Origin: Aphrocallistes beatrix
Lineage: Eukaryota > Porifera > Hexactinellida > Sceptrulophora > Aphrocallistidae
Assembly: GCA_963281255.1 (NCBI GenBank)
Contig: OY725491.1
Coordinates: 6,055,644-6,119,643, forward strand
DNA length: 64,000 nucleotides
Direction: 5' to 3'
Positions 10,583 to 20,373 of the stretch are shown here, in pieces. The notes below the pieces were generated by a model. The model saw only the letters and a program-made list of their open reading frames with translations. It had not been told where the DNA came from and did not search any database. The position numbers and the translations under genes are program-made. Numbering within the stretch: position 1 is the stretch's first letter; the number at the start of each line of letters is the position of its first letter.

Positions 10583-11296
10583 ATGCGACAGAAGCGGATC
10601 CTACGCATAGAGCTGTCTAGAGGCAGAGGAGGGAGTGTGTACGTGAGTGTGTCTCCTTCTGACTGTGTTCTCAGCATCAAACACGAACTAGAAACTCTCA
10701 CAGGCATTCCTACTCTCTCCCAGACTCTCTACTATGCTGCTACTCCACTCTCTGACTCCACTCCTCTGCACGAGTTCTGCCACACCGCTCCAGTCCCTAC
10801 CCTCTCTCTACATGTACCCATCAGGGGAGGGGCGTGTAATCAATCGAGTAAACTTTTCGATTCGATAAAGTTCTATGACGTTACAAATGAGAATTGTTTT
10901 GAAACAAATGAATTCTCTTATAGTGCGCCAGATTATAGGAGAGTGTGCAAAGGAATCAATTTGCAAGCCGAATGTAATAATCCTAGATGCACATCCGTAA
11001 GGAGATCCGATGTTGTTATTGTTCAGATAGGAATGTGCACAAATAAGGGAGGCTATTGCTCCATTCGGAGAGCAGTAACAGAGATGATTTGTCCTGCTTG
11101 TAACTACGAAATCCCTTCGAGAAATTGGAGAAACATACTCTTCACCAACTGTACCGCGACTATTGACTGGGCATTAGCATGCAACGAAAAAATCAAGGGA
11201 AGTGTAGAACTCATCGTTTCAAGCAAAAACTATAAACAAGCTAAGACCTCGTGCGAAATGAAGGAATACGCGTATCTTGACGTAGGTGTAAAATAG
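10583..11296 (+). CDS. Ubiquitin-like + cysteine-rich B fusion, copy 2
   Basis: This 237-residue tandem paralogue of the preceding gene has an almost unchanged Ubl domain (1-83, ending IRGG) and a moderately diverged B module (GYCSIR, CPACNYEI, FTNCTATIDW). In CPACNYEI the extra Cys of copy 1 (CPACNCKI) has become Tyr, so that residue is not part of the essential set. I chose the ATG at 10583 because it aligns with the other three Ubl genes; in-frame ATGs exist upstream at 10556 and a non-ATG extension reaches 10535. Predicted cleavage after Gly83 would release a B protein beginning Ala-Cys. Function unknown. Confidence 0.86.
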   Translation: MRQKRILRIELSRGRGGSVYVSVSPSDCVLSIKHELETLTGIPTLSQTLYYAATPLSDSTPLHEFCHTAPVPTLSLHVPIRGGACNQSSKLFDSIKFYDVTNENCFETNEFSYSAPDYRRVCKGINLQAECNNPRCTSVRRSDVVIVQIGMCTNKGGYCSIRRAVTEMICPACNYEIPSRNWRNILFTNCTATIDWALACNEKIKGSVELIVSSKNYKQAKTSCEMKEYAYLDVGVK

Positions 11297-11740
11297 ATAT
11301 TCTGGCTCGAGGTATTTAACCAGTAATTTTAGTGTGTATCTTATACAAGTAATTAGGTGAACATTATAGACTAAGTTAGCTAAGCTCTTAGAGACCTTGC
11401 CTGTCCCCAGTAGTTCTAAGCTCAGTGCTTTAGGCACTATAGCTCATGTTCTGTATTATACTGTAGATGTGTGAATTGAGATTGGTTACTGTAGGTGAGA
11501 TAAATTGTTGTTAATATAGTTATTTGTTGACTCTTACTGTAAGACTTTCAGGGTAAATGGTGCTAACGCTACATGGTGAGCAAATTTGGGGAAACTTCTT
11601 TACTAATGCATGTAACCTAACAAGTCATGGAACTTCCATCTGGAATAACACAAACAAACAAATGAACAAATAATCTGTTTTAAATTTTAATACGTTTAAG
11701 TACATCTCTATATTGATTAGGCATAAATATATGTACTAGA

Positions 11741-12544
11741 ATGTCGCAAACCAGCACTAGAAGATCGAGACGTAATCGTTGCAAGCAATATTCTTATGTT
11801 CGTGATAGAGATCGTTCCAGGTCACCAAACTTCAAGACACAGTTTTGTACTTCAAGTGTGAACCATAGCAATTATGACAGAGATCGAGGCCTGTTTATTG
11901 AACATGAATTTGATGAGTTTTTATATCAAACTAAACTCAATTCGTGCAGTGCTTCAGAAAACACGCGGAAATATATCTACACTAAATCTCACCAATTCAA
12001 ATCAGAAACAATGGTACCATGCATTCGTGATAACCTGATCTTGCAAGAAAATGAAATATCTACGAAGTTGGGAGAAAGTACTATCGCTGAGACGCAGAGT
12101 GCAAAGCTGTTTTACTCATTGAGCGGCTCTGATATAACAGATCCATTGTTCCACAGAAGAGTTCAAGTAAACTGGGACGACCAACATTTGCAAGTAGCTC
12201 CAGGCATGAACTACCTGGCTGTGTGTAAAAATGTGGAGTGTAAGATGCTTCTGAAAAATGTCATCTCTCCCAGAGGATTATTTCCGGAAAGAAATGGGTA
12301 CTGTGCTCTTGACAGAGAAATTTACAGGATCAAGTGTCCCGTGTGTCAAAAGCCTATCCATCCAGATGGTTCGGTGGGTATCGGATTCTTCAAGTGCAAG
12401 TTCCAAGTTTCCTACATGTTGAAGGCTTCGAGAAAAAAATCAATCGATTCGAGGGCTGAAGGAGAATGTCTTGTTTTTGGTAAATGCAGAAAATCTAGTC
12501 AAGAAATGTTTCAATACCTCGACATCAACGTAACAGCAATTTGA
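11741..12544 (+). CDS. Cysteine-rich A-module protein with Arg/Ser-rich N-terminus
   Basis: This is a 267-residue single-exon protein. The first ~45 residues are rich in Arg and Ser with RDRDRSRS-like dipeptides, as in RS domains. Module A covers about 125-267: SDITDP, then NWDDQHLQVAPGMN, C-x4-C, a Gly before NGYC, CPVCQKPI, FFKCKF, and a C-terminal YLDINV strand. The layout matches the other A modules. No Ubl and no diglycine are present. The RS-like start suggests, but does not prove, nuclear or RNA-associated location. Same strand as its neighbours; no intron seen. Function unknown. Confidence 0.8.
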   Translation: MSQTSTRRSRRNRCKQYSYVRDRDRSRSPNFKTQFCTSSVNHSNYDRDRGLFIEHEFDEFLYQTKLNSCSASENTRKYIYTKSHQFKSETMVPCIRDNLILQENEISTKLGESTIAETQSAKLFYSLSGSDITDPLFHRRVQVNWDDQHLQVAPGMNYLAVCKNVECKMLLKNVISPRGLFPERNGYCALDREIYRIKCPVCQKPIHPDGSVGIGFFKCKFQVSYMLKASRKKSIDSRAEGECLVFGKCRKSSQEMFQYLDINVTAI

Positions 12545-12729
12545 GGTAAAATGTCTTTAAAAAAAGTGAATATTGTAATTTAAAAAAGGTTTCAGTTTAG
12601 TGAGATAGTGATACTACAGTTTTTGTTCCATATCATATGAAATGAACTAATTAGTTTATACCAGGGTAGTATGTATTTGTAACTAAGTTCCAAAATAATC
12701 GATGTCTAGAACTTGACGCAGTATTAATT

Positions 12730-12897
12730 CAGGCCCGGCGGAAGCAACTTTTTATTGGTCCGGCCAAAGCGGAAGTTGGTCCGGCCAAAGTGGAAGTTGG
12801 TCCAGCCAAAAGCAAATTTGCATATGAAAATAAGCCATAATGGCATAAAATTGGTCCGGCCAAAGCCGGACCAACCGGACCAGTTCCGCCGGCCCTG
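12730..12897. mobile_element. Short MITE-like inverted-repeat element
   Basis: A 168-bp element bounded by imperfect 14-bp inverted repeats: CAGGCCCGGCGGAA on the left, and TTCCGCCGGCCCTG on the right, which is the reverse complement with one mismatch. It contains about four copies of TTGGTCCGGCCAAAG. CAGGGCCGG-type ends are common in hAT elements, but I see no clear 8-bp target duplication, so the family is uncertain. It has no coding capacity. Confidence 0.65.
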
Positions 12898-13186
12898 ATT
12901 ATGTGTAATTATTAGCGGGGTGACATGTGGCATTTATGTCTGGACAGATCAGTTACAGTCCACAGTTGATAAAAGTCAATGATTTAAAAGTTGGGAAATT
13001 TCACAGAATTTTGGAAAGATCCTGGGTTTTTCAGTGTCCACTTTTCGTCTAGGATTTTTGACTGTGGTACATGTTTTTGTTCCTAAATAATTAATAAGGA
13101 AATATCATATTTTTTGATAAAACGCCTTACCAGCTTTTGATTGGTAAATACAGATTTGAATATTAACTAGAATTTGGAGAGTAGGA

Positions 13187-14893
13187 ATGAGCTCAGAAAA
13201 AGATAGAAGAGCGGGTCCTAACAATTATGGTGCTAAATTAACTGAATTTGGTCAGATGAAGAAGCATAATCCACACGAGTACAGAAGGGGAACAGACAAT
13301 CATCATTCCAAAGTACCACAAATAGAAAATTCCAAGCTATGGGACATAAATCGAAATCCCTCTATTGATTTCAAAAGAGATCTAACTTCTTCCCATTATC
13401 ATAGACACGATGTGTCTAAGAATAAACATACAAACAACAAGGATCTATATGGTCAAATAAATTGGGGAGAAGATCTCTCAACAAACACCGAAGTTGACAA
13501 GTCAAGGGCCCAGAATCCGAACCACAAAATAATATTTTATCCTCCAAATAGTCAAACTTTGTATTCAAAAACACTACTGTTTCCTTCAGAGGCTCGATAT
13601 GGCCCTGAAGATACACGAATCTCTCGACGAAAGCCTCAATCGCCTCCAGATACACAAACTTTACTTTCAAATACAGCTCCGTATATTCCAACGTCTCAAG
13701 TTACCTTTCCAGATACGCAGAACCTCCATTCAAACACACTACTATTTATTCTAAAACCTCAAACTGCCCTTCCAGATACACAAAATTTCCCTCGAAAGAG
13801 TGAAACATTCCTTCTAGATCATTCCAAAGAACCGCTATTAGAAAAGTCCAAGCTATGGGACATAAATCGAAATCCCTCTATTGATTTCAAAAGAGATCTA
13901 ACTTCTTCCCATTATCATAGCCACGATGAGTCTAAGAATAAACATACAAACAACAGGGATCTATATAGTCAAATAAATTGGGGAGAAGATCTCTCAACAA
14001 ACACCGAAGTTGAAAAGTCAAGGGCCCAGAATTCGAATGACAAAATAATATTGCACCCTCCAAATAGTCAATATATCTCTACGAATACTCAAACTTTTCA
14101 TTCAAAAACACTACCGCTTCCTAGAAGGGCTCGAATTACCACTGCAGATAAACAAACCTCCCAAAGAAAGCCTCAAACTCCTCCTGAAGATACACGAACT
14201 TTACTTTCAAATACACTTCCGTATATTCCAACGTCACAAGTTACCCTTCCAGATACGCAGATCTTCTATTCAAACATACTACCATTTACTCCGAAGCCTC
14301 AAACTACTTTTCCAGATACACAAAATTTCCCTCGAAAGACTGAAACCTCCTCCCCAGACAGCAAAATTTACTCTCTAAAACACTTCCAATTCCCTTCGTT
14401 ATATACGGTACCAAAAAAGAGTGGACTAGTTACAGTTATAGAAACAAATTATTCCAATTTATCTCAAAAGTCTTTCCTTACTTATGAAATAAACGTAGCC
14501 GACAAAGCTCATCAAATACCAGCTCCGGGTCTGAATTTCATCACCAAATGCAGGTGCCAGACAATGGATGACGACTTTATCATTCATCGGAGCGGTTTGA
14601 TTCCAGAAAATAATGGGTATTGCAATCTAGACAGGGAAATCCACCGACTGATATGTCCCTTGTGCAGAAAGCGTGTACCACCAGACCCGTGGCTTAGTGT
14701 AGGGTTTTATCAGTGCAAATTCAAGGTCACATTCCAGACAAACAGCGCGAAAATGAAGAACGGGCCTAAAACAATCAAAGGAAGTGCAAGAGGAAATCGT
14801 CTTAAATTCGCCAAATGCTTCCCACCAGGCGGATTCAAGTATCTCTTTCTAGACGTAGAAGTTGAAGCCACGACTGATATAACTTTGGTTTAA
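13187..14893 (+). CDS. Large A-module protein with duplicated low-complexity N-terminus
   Basis: This 568-residue single-exon protein is the longest of the cluster. Residues 1 to about 420 are polar and repetitive, with many PDTQ/SNT elements and Pro/Thr/Ser-rich spacers. A segment starting SKLWDINRNPSIDFKRDL occurs twice, 172 codons apart. The C-terminal ~130 residues are a divergent A module: APGLNFITKC, then C-x-C instead of C-x4-C, NNGYC, CPLCRKRV, FYQCKFKV and a final LFLDVEV strand. The modified first Cys pair may change metal binding. It looks like a fast-evolving scaffold or adaptor, but I cannot assign a function. Confidence 0.78.
   Translation: MSSEKDRRAGPNNYGAKLTEFGQMKKHNPHEYRRGTDNHHSKVPQIENSKLWDINRNPSIDFKRDLTSSHYHRHDVSKNKHTNNKDLYGQINWGEDLSTNTEVDKSRAQNPNHKIIFYPPNSQTLYSKTLLFPSEARYGPEDTRISRRKPQSPPDTQTLLSNTAPYIPTSQVTFPDTQNLHSNTLLFILKPQTALPDTQNFPRKSETFLLDHSKEPLLEKSKLWDINRNPSIDFKRDLTSSHYHSHDESKNKHTNNRDLYSQINWGEDLSTNTEVEKSRAQNSNDKIILHPPNSQYISTNTQTFHSKTLPLPRRARITTADKQTSQRKPQTPPEDTRTLLSNTLPYIPTSQVTLPDTQIFYSNILPFTPKPQTTFPDTQNFPRKTETSSPDSKIYSLKHFQFPSLYTVPKKSGLVTVIETNYSNLSQKSFLTYEINVADKAHQIPAPGLNFITKCRCQTMDDDFIIHRSGLIPENNGYCNLDREIHRLICPLCRKRVPPDPWLSVGFYQCKFKVTFQTNSAKMKNGPKTIKGSARGNRLKFAKCFPPGGFKYLFLDVEVEATTDITLV
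13331..14362 (+). repeat. Internal in-frame tandem duplication
   Basis: The segment beginning TCCAAGCTATGGGACATA at 13331 recurs at 13847, 516 bp (172 codons) later, inside the large A-module gene. The first ~170 bp of each copy are nearly identical; the rest is more diverged with a ~20-bp length difference. The reading frame is kept. Confidence 0.85.
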
Positions 14894-15162
14894 TAGATAC
14901 GGTAGCGATATGAACTTATAGGATAACTATTCTGCTGCTTTATTTCCTATAGTCCAACAGGAGTGGAGTGCTTTACGTATTTGTATTAACCATAATCTAT
15001 CCATATGCTAGTACGTAGTATAAAAATGCAGATTTCGATTAGAAATAAGAACCCTCTAGGTTTTACTTTTAAAAATGTAACTTTTACTGTCATCAAAAGA
15101 TTTATATTATATTGTGCTAGATAAGCTTAGTGCTAGACGAACTGAGAAAGTAAGAAGTTGAA

Positions 15163-15681
15163 ATGGGACATCCTTTCAGTTCAGTTCACTCTACTGATCC
15201 ACAATATGAGCCTTGCAGCCCAGTTAAGTCAACAGGACAAGACGTTGACATCTTCCAACTGTTAGAAGGCACCGATGTAACGAATGCCAGTCAATACGCT
15301 TGCTGCGACGTAACATGGAATGAAGAACACCTCAGAGTAGTAAACGGAATCAACTTCTTAGCAACGTGCAAGAATGTCGATTGTCCGCTGTTCTTAAAGG
15401 GAGTGGTCAGTCCGATGGGAACGTACGGACATAGAAAGGGACTTTGTACAATTGACAGAGAGATGCAGGGCATCACGTGTCCCAGGTGTAAGAAATTGAT
15501 TCAACCCGACTCCTCATTAGGAATTGGAATCTGCAATTGCAAGTTTGAAGTGAGGTTTAAGATGAAGAATGAGAAGGAGAGAATGATAAAGTGTGCGACT
15601 CAAACTAACCAACTTGTACTGGTGAAATGTTTCAAACTGTCTTCCCAAAAATTTGATTTTCTGGAAATACAAATAACCTAA
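15163..15681 (+). CDS. Short cysteine-rich A-module protein
   Basis: A 172-residue single-exon protein that is mostly module A. A short N-terminus of about 35 residues precedes LLEGTDVTNASQY, TWNEEHLRVVNGIN, C-x4-C (CKNVDC), a Gly-rich turn with GLC in place of GYC, CPRCKKLI, ICNCKF, and a final FLEIQIT strand. It is close to a minimal A unit and useful for defining domain borders. It ends only 141 bp before the next Ubl-B gene on the same strand. Function unknown. Confidence 0.82.
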   Translation: MGHPFSSVHSTDPQYEPCSPVKSTGQDVDIFQLLEGTDVTNASQYACCDVTWNEEHLRVVNGINFLATCKNVDCPLFLKGVVSPMGTYGHRKGLCTIDREMQGITCPRCKKLIQPDSSLGIGICNCKFEVRFKMKNEKERMIKCATQTNQLVLVKCFKLSSQKFDFLEIQIT

Positions 15682-15822
15682 CTTGCTTAGTACTCAAACT
15701 TTAGCAATAATCCCTTAAGAAGCTTTGCCAGTAGAATTTAATCCACCTCTTTCTTATGTCAGTATTTATTCAAATTATTTTACACCATTTCTGACTAGAG
15801 TTCAATTAGCTTCACATTCACA

Positions 15823-16527
15823 ATGCGACAGAAGCGGATCCTACGCATAGAGCTGTCTAGAGGCAGAGGAGGGAGTGTGTACGTGAGTGTGTCTACTTCT
15901 GACTGTGTTCTCAGCATCAAACACGAACTAGAAACTCTCACAGGCATTCCCACTCTCTCCCAGACTCTCTACCATGCTGCTACTCAACTCTCTGACACCA
16001 CTCCTCTGCACGAGTTCTGTCACACCTCTCCAGTCCCTACCCTCTCTCTACATGTACCCATCAGGGGAGGGGCGAGTAGACAAACTACTGGATTCCAACC
16101 TTTCATTTTCAAGGATGTGACTAAGGAAGAATGTTTTGAGAAAGCAAAGTTAGGAAATAGTAATACATTCTACTTAATTGTTCAGAAAGGTTTGAATTTT
16201 CAAGCTATTTGTGCAAATCAATACTGTCAGTCAGTGAGACATGGCAATGTTGTGTATATTAGTAAGGGGATGTATCCCGATCAAGGAGGATACGTGTCTA
16301 TACGCAGAGAGGTGTTCAGGCTGAAATGCCCGGCATGCAAAGCAAACATCCCAGCTGAAAATTGGCAAAACATAGTATTTACCGACTGTACAGCTAATAT
16401 AGAATGGATTCTGGTGGACAAGAGTGAAGGGACAACAAAGTTGGTGACTGAGAAAGGAATGTTCACTCGCGCGAAAGCAAGCGTCGGTATGCTGGAATAC
16501 CACACATTGGATGTAACCCTGAAGTAA
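15823..16527 (+). CDS. Ubiquitin-like + cysteine-rich B fusion, copy 3
   Basis: This 234-residue protein has a Ubl domain (1-83, ending HVPIRGG) nearly identical in DNA to copies 1 and 2 but sharing distinct changes with copy 4 (for example STSD, YHAAT, LSDTTP). The B module after Gly-Gly starts ASRQTTGFQPF, which lines up without a gap with the start of the free-standing B genes (MACGQSTGFQPF). Core features are KGLNFQAIC, a following Cys, GGYVSIR, CPACKANIP, FTDCTANIEW. This gene is the key link between Ubl-fused and free B proteins. Cleavage after Gly83 is inferred, not shown. One exon; role unknown. Confidence 0.87.
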   Translation: MRQKRILRIELSRGRGGSVYVSVSTSDCVLSIKHELETLTGIPTLSQTLYHAATQLSDTTPLHEFCHTSPVPTLSLHVPIRGGASRQTTGFQPFIFKDVTKEECFEKAKLGNSNTFYLIVQKGLNFQAICANQYCQSVRHGNVVYISKGMYPDQGGYVSIRREVFRLKCPACKANIPAENWQNIVFTDCTANIEWILVDKSEGTTKLVTEKGMFTRAKASVGMLEYHTLDVTLK

Positions 16528-16761
16528 GAAAATCATTCCTGAAATAACTGAAGGATATAACTGGAAGTTTAGAAATGTGTGTTTGTTTATGAACTCATAA
16601 ATATCATTAACAATTTTTGATTGCTAATTTAAGGCAGGGTATTTTTTTATGTGTTAAAATTAATGACTATAGCTTTCGTAGAAAACTTGTTACATTGCTA
16701 TGATATTATAAGGTACTGTTAGTAATTATCCCAAAGTGCAACCGCATACCTGTAAATAAAT

Positions 16762-16905
16762 CAGGTCTCTTTATTCACTGAAGTTCTGAGATTCTAAGAA
16801 TTCGATTTAAATGTAGATAATTTCTTAGAATCTAGTGAATTTCTAAGAATTACGGTAAAATCTAAGAAATAATTTCAGTTTAGAACTTTAGTGAATGAGG
16901 CCCTG
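16762..16905. mobile_element. MITE-like element with hAT-style ends
   Basis: A 144-bp inverted-repeat element. The left end runs CAGGTCTCTTTATTCACTGA; the right end read in reverse runs CAGGGCCTCATTCACTAAAG, continuing with AGTTCT on both sides. The interior is AT-rich with repeats of TCTAAGAA. CAGGG ends fit hAT-type non-autonomous elements. No target-site duplication is clear, so the call is tentative. Confidence 0.6.
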
Positions 16906-17098
16906 CTGGTCTTCTACCACCTTATATCGGTAATAACATCCTGTACTAGCTATGCCTCATCGTATCACAGTAGACATAAAATAACATGTACGATCTGAAT
17001 TTAATATGGAAATCCTAGCTGTGCCAGAAATGAATTAATATAAGTCGGTTATTTTATTGGTGAGATAGACTATCCAAATAAAAACAAAATCTGTAAAA

Positions 17099-17797
17099 AT
17101 GCGACAGAAGCGGATCCTACACATAGAGTTGTCTAGAGGCAGAGGAGGGAGTGTGTACGTGAGTGTGTCTACTTCTGACTGTGTTCTCAGCATCAAACAC
17201 GAACTAGAAACTCTCACAGGCATTCCCACTCTCTCCCAGACTCTCTACCATGCTGCTACTCAACTCTCTGACACCACTCCTCTGCACGAGTTCTGCCACA
17301 CCGCTCCAGTCCCTACCCTCTCTCTACATGTACCCATCAGGGGAGGGGCGAGTAGGTATCCAACGAATGAACCATTGGAGTTTGTAGAATTAAATCAAAT
17401 ACAATTCTTACAAGAATTGTCACTAAACGAAAAGATAGGACATTGTGGAGTTAAGAAGGGCGTCAACATAGTTATTCGGTGTGGTAACATGTATTGTGGG
17501 TTGGGAGCGACGAATAGTGACGTAATTCTACAAAAGGAGAACTACGCAGAGCATTTGGGTTATTGCAGTGTTCGCACTGAACTATTGAATATGCACTGTC
17601 CACAATGTGGTAGCAAGATTCCGAGTTTGGAGAGCTTCGTATTTGTAGACTGTGTGGTGCTGGTAGAGTGGAGGATGAAGGACGGAGACGAAGACAGGAA
17701 AGAGTTGAGAGCACAGGGAGACACGTACCAGATCCTTAGACTCACCTCTGTCGACGTACTCTACGAGTATATTGACTTCAGAGTTAGACTCAATTGA
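17099..17797 (+). CDS. Ubiquitin-like + divergent B fusion, copy 4
   Basis: This 232-residue protein has a Ubl domain (1-83, ending IRGG) close to copy 3 but the most divergent B module of the cluster. After Gly-Gly it starts ASRYPTNEP and keeps the core pattern (KKGVNIVIRC, C-x4-C, LGYCSVR, CPQCGSKI, FVDCVVLVEW) while most other positions differ. Conservation of the Ubl with divergence of the attached part is clearest here. Its C-terminus (IDFRVRLN) replaces the usual LDVxLK ending. One exon, ATG aligned with paralogues. Function unknown. Confidence 0.85.
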   Translation: MRQKRILHIELSRGRGGSVYVSVSTSDCVLSIKHELETLTGIPTLSQTLYHAATQLSDTTPLHEFCHTAPVPTLSLHVPIRGGASRYPTNEPLEFVELNQIQFLQELSLNEKIGHCGVKKGVNIVIRCGNMYCGLGATNSDVILQKENYAEHLGYCSVRTELLNMHCPQCGSKIPSLESFVFVDCVVLVEWRMKDGDEDRKELRAQGDTYQILRLTSVDVLYEYIDFRVRLN

Positions 17798-18314
17798 AAT
17801 ACTCCTGTTGATGTCCCTTAGTAATTCCATACAATATGTCATAATTAATTGATTTGCTTGTCTGATTTGTAAATAGATTTACTCTCAATCATGCATTATT
17901 ACATTGGAAAACATACATACGCAGTGTCTAAGGGGAAGTTGCAATGTAGATAGATGGTGGAATACTAAACAATAGATGACATGGTTCAATTAATTTCTAT
18001 TTAATGAATTAATCATTATTTATAATACGTGCAAAACTGCAACAAACCTGAAAATAAATATGAAGAGTAATAGCTAACCACAGCGTCACCTCACGCATAG
18101 ATTTTAAAGTCACGTGCTAGATGTCAGGACTTGGGTTTTACAATTAGAACAAAAGGAAGCAATAAACAATCACCACATAATTGCATATTTAGTGAATAAT
18201 ACAGATATGTATACCATTTTCTCTTTGATTTTCAGATTTTGATGATCAGATAAGAGCGTGAAATCTATACAGTATCCGCATTATTTCATTCAAGTAAAGG
18301 AATTCCCTAATAGG

Positions 18315-18782
18315 ATGGCTTGTGGACAAAGTACTGGCTTTCAACCCTTCTTATTCAAAGATGTGACTAATGAAGATTGTTTCGAGACATTAAGTTTTGG
18401 ATGTTCTACTGGTAATCATCGACATTACAGAACGATTGACAAAGGTTTGAATTTTCAAGCTCAGTGCGAAAATCAGATGTGTAAATCAATGGAAGGAGGT
18501 GGCTGCGTGTACATCAGCAAAGGAATGTATCCAGATCAAGGAGGATACGTGTCTATACGTAGCGAGGTATTCGAATTGAAATGTCCTGCTTGTGGAGCGG
18601 AAATTCCAGCTGAAAATTGGAAAAACATCGTCTTTACTGACTGCACTGCAACGATAAAATGGCGTTTAGTTGACAGCTGTAATGGAGAAACGTTATTGGT
18701 GACTGAGAGTGGAATGTTTACTCGCGCAAAGCCAAGCGTCCAAATGATCCTCTACCACAAGTTGGATGTGATTTTGAAGTGA
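18315..18782 (+). CDS. Free-standing B-module protein 1
   Basis: This 155-residue protein consists only of module B. It starts MACGQSTGFQPFLFKDVTN, aligning exactly with the residues after Gly-Gly in the Ubl-B gene at 15823. Core: KGLNFQAQC, C-x4-C, GGCVYISKGMY, GGYVSIR, CPACGAEIP, FTDCTATIKW, final LDVILK. An in-frame non-ATG extension starts at 18258, but the ATG at 18315 matches both sister genes and has a similar leader. Removal of Met would leave an N-terminal Ala as in the predicted cleaved products. Function unknown; the Cys set suggests a zinc fold. Confidence 0.83.
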   Translation: MACGQSTGFQPFLFKDVTNEDCFETLSFGCSTGNHRHYRTIDKGLNFQAQCENQMCKSMEGGGCVYISKGMYPDQGGYVSIRSEVFELKCPACGAEIPAENWKNIVFTDCTATIKWRLVDSCNGETLLVTESGMFTRAKPSVQMILYHKLDVILK

Positions 18783-19299
18783 AATGCTCTAACTCTGGTT
18801 CTTAACAAGTAAGTTGTAGTGAGTAGAATTATAAGTTTACGTACAAGTAATGTACAACTCAGTAAAACCTCGATTTGTATTTAGAATATTGTGAATGTCA
18901 TAGAATATGTATATGTAATTGAATATCTTATATTAGTTTACGTAAGTAAACGGGCAAACCTAGCTTAGTTCCTTGACCAAAGCGTTTAGCCTAGTGATTA
19001 ATGAATCTAGGTTTTGCCAAAGCTATCAGCTAGATGCATGGAATGAGCAGAAGTATCATTTCACTTTGTTAGCAATTATGAGCGGCGCTAGTGCATTTAA
19101 AAAGGGTATGCGATACCCAGCAACCCAATATTCAGGCTGGGCTATCTATATTTCTTTTCTGCTATTCGCGATGCCGAATGCATAAAGTTAGCTCTAGACA
19201 CTTCCCTCCCCTGCTTCAAGATTACAAACAAATATTATAATTGTTTATAAGCTATATTAGCTCACCATTGACTTAGAATCTAGAAAATTCGCGAATACC

Positions 19300-20373
19300 A
19301 TGGGGGATGAAAAGAACGCGTGTAGCGAGGGACTCGAAGAAATTGAACCGCTACTCTCTAACTTGAAGATAGAAGACGAACCAAAAAGAGGGGGGCCTTA
19401 TAATTTAAGACCCAGGAAACCCAAAGAGAATGGTGTGAGCAACGCCAGCAAAAAGCGTAAAGTGACGCATAAAACAGAACGAGAAATGAAGACACAAGAC
19501 ATGGCAGAGGAAATACACAGTAATCGTTTTCCATCGTTAAAATTAACCAAAATAAAGACAGAAAAAGATCAAGATCCTATAGATCAAAATTCAAAAGCAT
19601 TCCGAGCAGATACAAAGAAAACAAAAGAAATTGAATACCCCCCTCAGTCCATTTCTATAAAAACAGAGTCTCATCCATTCAGTTCGTCTTACCATTCTGC
19701 AGATGAGACACAGCTCACTAAGGCAGAATATGAATCAGATATAAACTCACCACCAAACTATTCCCAACCATTGCAAACTCTACTTCCCAAGGATACAGAA
19801 CGCGCACGGTCAGATGATACTGTGAATAAACATCGTGAAAAAGCTCAAACCAACCAACTCATTCCACATAATCCTACTGGAGAGCTGTATTTACCGTGTT
19901 GCTTGGTAAAGAAGGAAATAAACTCGGAAGAAGATCTATTCTCCACATTGCATTCGTCTCGCATCGTAGACAAGACAGGTTGCAAATTCATAATGGCAGA
20001 GTACAATTGGAGCGAGAAACACCTTCGATTGGTGCCAGGACTTAACATACTGGCCACCTGTAAGAACATTGAATGTACTAAACACCTAGAAGGTGTTGTG
20101 TGTCCTAGGGGGTGGTTTCCAGAGAGAAAGGGGTACTGTCCACTAGACGGAGAAGTATTCAATGCCACCTGTCCCCAGTGCAAGAAAAGTATAATTCCTG
20201 ACGATTCTTTAGGATTTGGGTTCTACAATTGCAGTTTTCAACTAACTTACAAACTTCACAAACAACCCAAGCACACTACAGAGATAATGAAGAAGGAGAA
20301 TACGATATATTTCGGGAAATACAGGCCTCTCAACGAAACATTAGACATTCTGCAGGTTAGGATGAGTGTGTAG
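19300..20373 (+). CDS. A-module protein with basic, SUMO-motif-rich N-terminus 1
   Basis: This is a 357-residue single-exon protein. Residues 1-225 are probably disordered and basic, with an NLS-like KKRKVTHK near residue 50 and several psi-K-x-E motifs (LKIE, IKTE twice, VKKE), the SUMO attachment consensus. Module A covers about 226-357: YNWSEKHLRLVPGLN, C-x4-C, PERKGYC, CPQCKKSI, FYNCSF, and LQVRMSV at the end. The start ATG has a good context (accATGG). The paralogue at 23228 shares the architecture. A nuclear, SUMO-linked role is a hypothesis from motifs only. Confidence 0.82.
   Translation: MGDEKNACSEGLEEIEPLLSNLKIEDEPKRGGPYNLRPRKPKENGVSNASKKRKVTHKTEREMKTQDMAEEIHSNRFPSLKLTKIKTEKDQDPIDQNSKAFRADTKKTKEIEYPPQSISIKTESHPFSSSYHSADETQLTKAEYESDINSPPNYSQPLQTLLPKDTERARSDDTVNKHREKAQTNQLIPHNPTGELYLPCCLVKKEINSEEDLFSTLHSSRIVDKTGCKFIMAEYNWSEKHLRLVPGLNILATCKNIECTKHLEGVVCPRGWFPERKGYCPLDGEVFNATCPQCKKSIIPDDSLGFGFYNCSFQLTYKLHKQPKHTTEIMKKENTIYFGKYRPLNETLDILQVRMSV

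Larger units (their letters stand above)
9464..11515 (+). repeat. Tandem duplication of a Ubl-B gene unit
   Basis: Two direct copies lie about 1119 bp apart: 9464 to about 10435 and 10583 to about 11515. Each spans a whole Ubl-B gene and roughly 230 bp of nearly identical 3' sequence beginning soon after the stop codon. Similarity fades beyond a shared run ending in GTTGTTAAT. The conserved non-coding tail shows the copies arose by recent local duplication or were homogenised. Confidence 0.85.

Noticed and set aside
18973-19185. Short frames between cluster genes (also 23022-23210, 7014-7211)
   Set aside because: No Cys pattern of the cluster modules and no similarity between the corresponding duplicated spacers at protein level.
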